Below, one piece after another: positions 31,440 to 37,148 of a stretch of DNA of 37,148 nucleotides. This DNA comes from Candidatus Blautia merdavium (GTDB lineage Bacteria; Bacillota; Clostridia; Lachnospirales; Lachnospiraceae): contig DWVZ01000012.1 in the NCBI GenBank assembly GCA_019119975.1, positions 1-37,148 on the forward strand, in the 5' to 3' direction. The translations under genes were made by a program, and so were the position numbers. How positions within the stretch are numbered: the stretch's first letter is position 1; every line of letters begins with the position of its first letter. The notes below the pieces were generated by a model. That model was given only the letters and a program-made list of their open reading frames with translations, was not told the DNA's origin and searched no databases.

Positions 31440-32564
31440 TTAGTCCAGATAATCTTTCAGCTTGCGGCTGCGGCTGGGATGGCGGAGCTTTCTTAAGGCT
31501 TTTGCCTCGATCTGACGGATACGCTCTCTGGTAACGTTGAATTCTTTTCCTACTTCCTCCAGGGTCCTGGCTCTGCCGTCGTCCAGACCAAAGCGGAGAC
31601 GGAGCACTTTCTGTTCCCTCTCTGTCAGGGTTCCCAGCACCTCCACCAGCTGTTCCTTCAGCAGGGTAAACGCCGCCGCGTCTGCAGGCACCGGCACATT
31701 GACATCCTGGATAAAGTCGCCCAGGTGGCTGTCCTCTTCTTCTCCGATGGGAGTTTCCAGGGATACCGGCTCCTGAGAAATCTTCAGAATCTCACGGACA
31801 CGCTCTACAGACATGCCCATTTCCTCTGCGATCTCTTCCGGCTGGGGCTCTCTTCCCAGTTCCTGGAGAAGCTGGCGGGAAACGCGGATCAGTTTATTGA
31901 TGGTCTCCACCATATGCACCGGAATACGGATGGTTCTTGCCTGGTCCGCTATAGCTCTTGTGATCGCCTGGCGGATCCACCATGTAGCATAGGTAGAAAA
32001 TTTGTATCCCTTACGGTAATCAAACTTTTCCACTGCTTTGATCAGACCCAGGTTTCCTTCCTGGATCAGATCCAGAAACAGCATACCCCTGCCTACATAG
32101 CGCTTGGCAATGCTGACTACCAGACGCAGGTTGGCTTCCGCAAGGCGCTTTTTCGCTGCCTCGTCACCTTCTTCCATCCTTTTTGCCAGTGTGATCTCCT
32201 CCTCCGCGGACAGAAGAGGTACTTTTCCGATCTCTTTTAAATACATGCGCACAGGGTCTTCAATGCTGACGCCCTCAGGAACGGACAAGTCAATATTTTC
32301 CATATCCACTTCGTCTTCTTCACTTAAATTCAGGTCGTCGTCATCGCCCAGGATAAATTCGTCCACGTCCGTGTCCTGGATCCGCAGGACATCGATGCCA
32401 TTCGCTTCCAGATAATCAAAGACCTTCTCCATGTGTTCCTGATCCAGTGGGAAATCCTTGAAGAAATCATTGATTTCCTGATACTCCAGCACATTTTTTT
32501 TCTTCTTTGCAACTTCCATGAGTTCCATAAGCTTCTCACTGAATTTTGCCATGTTCATTTCCAT
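31440..32564 (-). CDS. rpoD: Primary sigma factor RpoD (SigA)
   Basis: A 374-residue housekeeping sigma factor. Region 1.1 is short; region 1.2 is [21 protein letters not shown]; region 2 is complete with [24 protein letters not shown], the -10-recognising [15 protein letters not shown] and the following [14 protein letters not shown]; region 4 ends with the -35 helix-turn-helix [20 protein letters not shown]. The start at 32564 follows AGAGGAAGAACACGT; a TTG at 32582 would put the ribosome site inside the gene. It follows dnaG by about 42 bases, part of the dgt-dnaG-rpoD-trmK-nif3 cluster. Confidence 0.97.
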   Translation of the reverse strand: MEMNMAKFSEKLMELMEVAKKKKNVLEYQEINDFFKDFPLDQEHMEKVFDYLEANGIDVLRIQDTDVDEFILGDDDDLNLSEEDEVDMENIDLSVPEGVSIEDPVRMYLKEIGKVPLLSAEEEITLAKRMEEGDEAAKKRLAEANLRLVVSIAKRYVGRGMLFLDLIQEGNLGLIKAVEKFDYRKGYKFSTYATWWIRQAITRAIADQARTIRIPVHMVETINKLIRVSRQLLQELGREPQPEEIAEEMGMSVERVREILKISQEPVSLETPIGEEEDSHLGDFIQDVNVPVPADAAAFTLLKEQLVEVLGTLTEREQKVLRLRFGLDDGRARTLEEVGKEFNVTRERIRQIEAKALRKLRHPSRSRKLKDYLD

Positions 32565-32606
32565 ACGTGTTCTTCCTCTCAATTCTTAATCGTTTATATC
32601 ATTTCC

Positions 32607-34391
32607 TCAATCCATGGAAATATGCAGGGTCACCCTGCCTCTTTCCAGGTCTTCCAGCCTTTTTCTCTCCTCCACGATCTTCTGGAGCCCGGCAAGGTCC
32701 GCAGGCTGCAGATGATCGCTTCTCCAGTTGATGCTGTCCCGCTTTAGTCTGCACACGGTCTCCAGAAGAGCTCTCTTTCGCTCTTCTTTGCTCTCCAGAT
32801 GGAGGGTTGCGTGAAACAGGGACGCCACTTCCTTTTGCTCCTGGGGGTCTGTAAACTGGTTCAGAAGCTTGGCGGGGCTGACCTCCCCCTCCTGATGCTG
32901 GGCAAATACCAGCACTGCTGCCTGGTGATACAAAGGCGTTGTGAAATCCTCCGCATCAATGTAGTCCTCTATGGTATCAAACATAGAAGGATACGAGGTC
33001 AGCCAGGTCAGCATCAGTTTCTGCGCCGTCTTTGAGGCGTCCTCCCGGTCTTCCTTCTTCTTGGAGCGGATCTCCGTTCTGGGTCTGGCTGTCTGTGCCG
33101 TTCCCACAAGCGCCATACGGTTGACCATTTTCCGCAGATCCTCAAACTGGATCTGGTACAGCCGGGAAATACTCTCCATATAATTGTTCCGCTCCAGTTC
33201 TTCCGGAAATTCCAGAAGCTTTTTGGCAATCTCCCTGTAAAACTGGGTCTTCCCTTCCGGGTCCGACAGGTCAAACTGCTTCTCCAGCACCTTCACCTCA
33301 AACAGAAAGTAATTCATCGCCTCATCCAGCCGCTTCTCAAAAGCCTCCCTGCCCTGGGCTTTGATAAACTCGTCCGGGTCCTTATAAGGAGACAGATTCA
33401 CCACTCTGGGCGTAATGCCCGCTGCCCTTAGTATGGGGATCCCCCTGAGCGCCGCCCTCTGTCCTGCCTCATCACTGTCATAAGTCAGGAGCACTTCCTT
33501 GGTGTACCTGCTCATCAGACTGGCATGTCCGGAAGTCAGCGCCGTGCCCAGGGATGCCACCGCATTGGTAAATCCTGCCTGATGCATGGAGATCACATCC
33601 ATATACCCTTCGCAGATGATCAGGTACGGCTTCCTGGAGGTACGCGCCGCATTGAGCCCGTACAGGTTTCTGCTTTTATCAAAAATCTTCGTCTCCGGAG
33701 AATTCAGGTACTTGGGCTTTGCATCTCCCATAACCCTACCTCCGAATCCGATGACCCGGTTATTGACATCCATAATGGGGAACATGACACGGTTCCAGAA
33801 CTTGTCCTGCATTCCCCGCCTTTCATCTATATTAAAAAGTCCGGATTCTTTTAACAGGGAATCCGAATAGCCCTTTTCCTTCAGATACCGGTACAGTCCT
33901 CCGGAAAACTTGGGCGAATAGCCCAGACCAAACTTTCTCATGGTCTCTTCCGACAATTCTCTGCCGGTCAGATATTCCATTGCCTGCTGTCCGCTCTCCT
34001 GCCTGAGCTGATAGTAATAAAAAGCCGCGGCTTTTTTCTGTACTTCCAAAAGCCGTGACCGAAGATCCGCAGCCTGACGGGCTTCTTTGGAATACTCTGC
34101 CTCCGGCAGCTTTACCCCTGCCCGGTCTGCCAGATGTTTCACTGCTTCCACAAAGGTGAAATTCTCATACTCCATCAGAAAGGTGAACACATTGCCTCCG
34201 GCGCCGCAACCAAAGCAGTAATACATCTGCTTTCCCGGGCTTACGGAAAAGGACGGGGATTTCTCATTGTGGAAGGGGCACAGCCCAAAGTAGGAGCTGC
34301 CTTTTCTCTGGAGCTTTACATAGCCTGAGATCACATCCACAATGTCATTTCTCGACCGGACTTCCTCTATAATTTCATCCGAATAATACAT
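32607..34391 (-). CDS. dnaG: DNA primase
   Basis: A 594-residue primase that makes RNA primers for replication. The N-terminal zinc finger is intact (CPFHNEKSPSFSV and YYCFGCGAGGNVFTF). The RNA-polymerase domain has FGGRVMGDAKPKYLNSPET, and the TOPRIM motif PYLIICEGYMDVISMHQAG with LTYDSDEAGQRAA. The C-terminal helicase-binding region (from about residue 440) is less conserved. The start follows AGAGGATGCAGC. It lies 21 bases after dgt and before rpoD, so replication and transcription genes share a transcript. Confidence 0.97.
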   Translation of the reverse strand: MYYSDEIIEEVRSRNDIVDVISGYVKLQRKGSSYFGLCPFHNEKSPSFSVSPGKQMYYCFGCGAGGNVFTFLMEYENFTFVEAVKHLADRAGVKLPEAEYSKEARQAADLRSRLLEVQKKAAAFYYYQLRQESGQQAMEYLTGRELSEETMRKFGLGYSPKFSGGLYRYLKEKGYSDSLLKESGLFNIDERRGMQDKFWNRVMFPIMDVNNRVIGFGGRVMGDAKPKYLNSPETKIFDKSRNLYGLNAARTSRKPYLIICEGYMDVISMHQAGFTNAVASLGTALTSGHASLMSRYTKEVLLTYDSDEAGQRAALRGIPILRAAGITPRVVNLSPYKDPDEFIKAQGREAFEKRLDEAMNYFLFEVKVLEKQFDLSDPEGKTQFYREIAKKLLEFPEELERNNYMESISRLYQIQFEDLRKMVNRMALVGTAQTARPRTEIRSKKKEDREDASKTAQKLMLTWLTSYPSMFDTIEDYIDAEDFTTPLYHQAAVLVFAQHQEGEVSPAKLLNQFTDPQEQKEVASLFHATLHLESKEERKRALLETVCRLKRDSINWRSDHLQPADLAGLQKIVEERKRLEDLERGRVTLHISMD

Positions 34392-34412
34392 GCTGCATCC
34401 TCTTTTCTCCTG

Positions 34413-35420
34413 TCATCTGACACTCCAGCCCTTGGGAATAAAAAGATTCCTGAAGGTTTCCAGGGCATACTGGTCTGTCATGCCTGATATGTAATCGCAC
34501 ACCACCCGCTCCTTGGGTTCCTCTTCGTGGAGCAGTCTGCGATATTCCTCTGACATCTTCTCCGGATACCTGCTGTAATAGAGATAAAGCTCCTCTACTA
34601 CATGCTCCGCCTTTTCCTCTTCCTGTTTGGCGGCAGGATTCAGGTACACATCCTGGAACATCAGCGCCCGCAGATCCTTCATCCCTTTTTCGATCTCCGG
34701 GGACATGACGATCTTATCCTTTCCCATGCTGTTCTCCACCAGGTCATGGACAAAGGTATTCAGCCGTTCCCTTGTGGTGTATCCTAACAGGATGCGCAGC
34801 GTAATGGGGATATCGTCTTCGGAGAGAAGTCCTGCCCTGCAGGCGTCGTCCATATCATGATGGATATAGGAGATCTTATCACAGTAGCGCACGATCTGCC
34901 CTTCCAGGGTAGCCGGGGAACCGCTGGTCCGGTGGTTTAAGATCCCGTCCCTGGTCTCCCAGGTCAGGTTCAGTCCCTGTCCGTTTTTCTCCAGCCGTTC
35001 TACCACCCGGACGCTCTGCTTATAATGGGCAAAGCCCAGGGGACAGATCCGGTCCAGGGCGCGTTCTCCCGCATGTCCGAAAGGGGTATGTCCCAGGTCG
35101 TGTCCCAGGGCTATGGCTTCCACCAGGTCATCGTTTAAGGACAGTGCCTTGGCAACGGTCCTGGCTGTCTGGGATACTTCCAGCGTATGAGTCAGCCGGT
35201 TTCTGTAATGGTCTCCCTGGGGCGAAAGAAACACCTGGGTCTTATCCTTCATCCGGCGAAAAGACTTGCTGTGCAGGATCCTGTCCCGGTCTCTCTGATA
35301 CACGGTCCGGATATCGCACTCCATTTCCTGCCTGTCCCTTCCCCTGGACATGGCGCTGAGAGAAGCGTATGGACTTAAAAGCTCCTGCTCCCTTTTTTCC
35401 ATCTGTTCTCTGATATTCAT
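34413..35420 (-). CDS. dgt: Deoxyguanosinetriphosphate triphosphohydrolase-like HD protein
   Basis: A 335-residue HD-domain dNTPase that cleaves dNTPs to nucleosides and triphosphate. The HD residues are in RLTHTLEVSQTARTVA and ALGHDLGHTPFGHAGERAL, and the DGILNHRTSGSPATLEGQIVRYCDKISY block is characteristic of the type 2 dGTPase group. The N-terminus has the family PYASLSAMSRGRDR. The start follows GGGAGGTGACGGGAT. It is the first gene of the dgt-dnaG-rpoD run. Confidence 0.93.
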   Translation of the reverse strand: MNIREQMEKREQELLSPYASLSAMSRGRDRQEMECDIRTVYQRDRDRILHSKSFRRMKDKTQVFLSPQGDHYRNRLTHTLEVSQTARTVAKALSLNDDLVEAIALGHDLGHTPFGHAGERALDRICPLGFAHYKQSVRVVERLEKNGQGLNLTWETRDGILNHRTSGSPATLEGQIVRYCDKISYIHHDMDDACRAGLLSEDDIPITLRILLGYTTRERLNTFVHDLVENSMGKDKIVMSPEIEKGMKDLRALMFQDVYLNPAAKQEEEKAEHVVEELYLYYSRYPEKMSEEYRRLLHEEEPKERVVCDYISGMTDQYALETFRNLFIPKGWSVR

Positions 35421-35450
35421 ATCCCGTCACCTCCCTGGTACATGGTCTCA

Positions 35451-35456
35451 ATTATA
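35451..35456 (-). promoter_or_regulatory. Putative -10 of the dgt-dnaG-rpoD promoter
   Basis: A perfect TATAAT on the minus strand, about 30 bases before the dgt start. The -35 region is poor (ATGAAC at 17 bases), so the identification rests on the -10 alone. Confidence 0.45.
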
Positions 35457-35509
35457 ATATTACCGAATTTTCGTTCATTTCCTTTTTTTTATGCAAAAAA
35501 GTTTCTTTT

Positions 35510-36343
35510 CTATTCTTTATAAGCTTCCCGCAAAAATCGGATCTCTTGGGCATATCCCGGCAGCTCATTGGGTGTTTCCAGATAAAAGGGAAGTCCCCGA
35601 AGCGCCGGATGATTGATGATGCGCACCATTGCCTCGGCGCCGATCTTACCTTCTCCGATCCGGGCGTGACGATCCTTGTGGCTGCCCAGTCCGTACATGC
35701 TGTCGTTTAAGTGCACTGCCTTCAGCCTGGAAAGCCCGATGACCCGGTCAAATTCTGTCAGAACACCGTCTAAATCCTGAACAATGTCGTATCCGCCGTC
35801 ATACACATGGCAGGTATCCAGACACACGCCCATCTTTTCTGTAAGGCTGACCCGGTCCAGGATCTCCCGCAGCTCTTCAAAGCTTCTGCCCACTTCGCTG
35901 CCTTTTCCTGCCATGGTCTCCAGCAGCACAGTGGTGGTCTGCCCGGGCGTCAGAAGCTCATTGAGCATATCCGAAATCAGAGCAATGCCCGTTTCCGCTC
36001 CCTGGCTCACATGGCTTCCGGGGTGAAAATTATAGCAATTTCCGGGAGTATGCTCCATCCGCTCCAGATCATCCTTCATGGTATTGCGGGCAAACTCCCG
36101 CACCTTTTCCTCTGCGGAGCAGGCGTTTAAAGTATAGGGCGCATGGGCAAGGATCCTGCGGATCCCCAGGCTTTCTGCCCGCACTTTAAATTTTTCCACA
36201 TCCTCCGGCTGGATCTCCTTTGCTCTGCCGCCTCTGGGGTTTCTGGTAAAAAACTGAAAGGTATTTGCGTGAATTTTCTCTGCGTCTTTCGCCATTGCCT
36301 CATAGCCTTTGGCACACGAAAGATGGCATCCGATCTCTAACAT
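35510..36343 (-). CDS. nfo: Deoxyribonuclease IV (AP endonuclease)
   Basis: A 277-residue zinc enzyme of base-excision repair that cuts at abasic sites. Metal and catalytic residues are visible: IGCHLSC at the N-terminus, [38 protein letters not shown] and [12 protein letters not shown]. The length is normal. The start at 36343 follows GGGGAGGAAGCCT; a start at 36391 would add 16 unconserved residues. It is about 89 bases downstream of the dgt start region but reads away from dgt's promoter as a separate unit. Confidence 0.95.
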   Translation of the reverse strand: MLEIGCHLSCAKGYEAMAKDAEKIHANTFQFFTRNPRGGRAKEIQPEDVEKFKVRAESLGIRRILAHAPYTLNACSAEEKVREFARNTMKDDLERMEHTPGNCYNFHPGSHVSQGAETGIALISDMLNELLTPGQTTTVLLETMAGKGSEVGRSFEELREILDRVSLTEKMGVCLDTCHVYDGGYDIVQDLDGVLTEFDRVIGLSRLKAVHLNDSMYGLGSHKDRHARIGEGKIGAEAMVRIINHPALRGLPFYLETPNELPGYAQEIRFLREAYKE

Positions 36344-36446
36344 AGGCTTCCTCCCCGCAGTTTCATGGTACCAATAGCATCTGCCCGGCACCTGACTGCT
36401 TTCTATATTGTATCTGCATTCTTATTTGTTTTGCTGTGTTCTTTTC

Positions 36447-37148
36447 TTATGGTTTACAGCTGCCGCAGGGCTCATATCCTTCTGCCTGCAGCTCTGCTCC
36501 GGTCCCTGTGTAGGTTTCTTTATTCTCTTCTTTCATTTTTTCTGCCGAAGGGCAGGAAGGCTTATGATATTTATGGGTATTGGTATTAAGGATATAGGTC
36601 TGTTCCTGCTCCTCAGAAAGGTCCACTGCCCATTCACCTTCCCAATAGCTGTCGCCTGTGGTATAGTTAATCTCTACGCCCGGCTGGATATTATATACAT
36701 AAACATTAAAGGAAATTCCTTCTCCCTGGTCTTCCACGGACTCTGCTTCCATCTGTACGCCGGACGCCACCAGATCATCCCCTTCGTACACCGGCGTCAC
36801 CCGGTAAAGCACATGGTTGCCGGTCTCTTCCACATAATCTGCCACCTGGTTTTCAAAGGGCAGCATTCCTTCGGTATTCATATAGCGGGTGCCTGTGATC
36901 AGGTTTTTTTCATTGGCGTTTTCTCCGGTCAGCTGGTAGCCGATCAGGTGGCAGCGGTTGTAAAGATAGCCGCCGTCGATCTGATCGTATTTCTTATTCA
37001 GCCAGCCGGATGGTTTCACCTGGGAGATACTTTCCCGTTCCTGGGTGGGCATCAGGTCCTGTCCGATGTTTGCCTCTGCCGTGCCGCATCGGTCAAGTTC
37101 ATCTAACTCACTGTAGGATTCATAAGACGTGGTATCCTCCAGCTGTTC
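36447..37148 (-). CDS. DNA/RNA non-specific endonuclease, partial (5' end outside window)
   Basis: At least 233 residues of an open frame that runs off the window edge. The core matches secreted EndA/NucA-type DNA-entry nucleases: ELDRCGTAEANIGQDLMP, VKPSGWLNKKYDQIDGGYLYNRCHLIGYQLTG and GENANEKNLITGTRYMN, with the catalytic-type His-Asn pattern. A C-terminal add-on (from about YILNTNTHKYHKPSCPSAEK to CGSCKP) has cysteines C-S-C...C-x2-C spaced like an Ada-type metal-binding domain, often found attached to these nucleases in Clostridia. The signal peptide would lie upstream, beyond position 37148. The ATG at 37052 is internal. Confidence 0.85.
   Translation of the reverse strand, partial: EQLEDTTSYESYSELDELDRCGTAEANIGQDLMPTQERESISQVKPSGWLNKKYDQIDGGYLYNRCHLIGYQLTGENANEKNLITGTRYMNTEGMLPFENQVADYVEETGNHVLYRVTPVYEGDDLVASGVQMEAESVEDQGEGISFNVYVYNIQPGVEINYTTGDSYWEGEWAVDLSEEQEQTYILNTNTHKYHKPSCPSAEKMKEENKETYTGTGAELQAEGYEPCGSCKP

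Noticed and set aside
1-37148. CRISPR arrays, tRNA genes, insertion sequences, prophage genes
   Set aside because: No regularly spaced repeats, tRNA-like cloverleaf or CCA-ended gene, transposase or phage structural reading was seen on either strand.

Overview
The window reads as a chromosomal segment of a Gram-positive, low-to-mid GC Clostridia genome, most likely a gut Lachnospiraceae (Blautia/Mediterraneibacter-like; inferred from protein flavour, gene order and strong AGGAGG ribosome sites, not from a search). Nearly all of it is conserved chromosome: no tRNA, rRNA, CRISPR array, intact insertion sequence or prophage gene was seen. Most genes lie on the minus strand; the plus-strand genes are tmcAL (partial), a MATE exporter, pheA and a DUF815 ATPase.

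Layout. 1-560: 3' end of tmcAL. 562-7623 (minus): punA-polA-coaE-MBL hydrolase-ACT protein-UPF0210 protein as one tight run, closed by a hairpin terminator, followed by a small membrane protein. 7633-9318: galT with its own promoter and terminator. 9352-12872: a GntR regulator, ABC ATPase and large ABC permease operon (YtrA type) with a consensus promoter and a perfect inverted-repeat operator. 12904-15240: aspartokinase, small membrane protein and thioesterase. 15297-16336: two overlapping GNAT acetyltransferases. 16376-17927: a MATE exporter behind a leader that looks like a guanidine-IV (mepA motif) riboswitch. 17962-22634: a molybdenum operon (MoeA-like protein with a cysteine tail, XdhC-like factor, ModA, ModB, ModC). 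22846-24415: pyrB-pyrI. 24422-24808: a small CmpB-type membrane protein. 24940-27540 (plus): pheA and a DUF815 ATPase. 27544-28135: a broken 5' remnant that looks like a type I methylase gene (hsdM), then rnpB (RNase P RNA) with promoter and terminator. 28171-35456: nucleoside kinase, then the dgt-dnaG-rpoD-trmK-nif3 macromolecular synthesis cluster. 35510-36343: nfo. 36447-37148: the 3' part of a DNA/RNA nuclease running off the window.

How it fits together. Replication and repair (polA, dnaG, dgt, nfo), transcription (rpoD), RNA maturation (rnpB, trmK, tmcAL) and nucleotide and amino acid supply (pyrBI, punA, nucleoside kinase, lysC, pheA) make up most of the content. The accessory signals are the molybdenum operon, which probably supplies an enzyme encoded elsewhere, the riboswitch-controlled exporter, the self-regulated ABC operon, and the hsdM scar. 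I found no convincing new multi-gene system; the regulatory structures are the most rewarding items.
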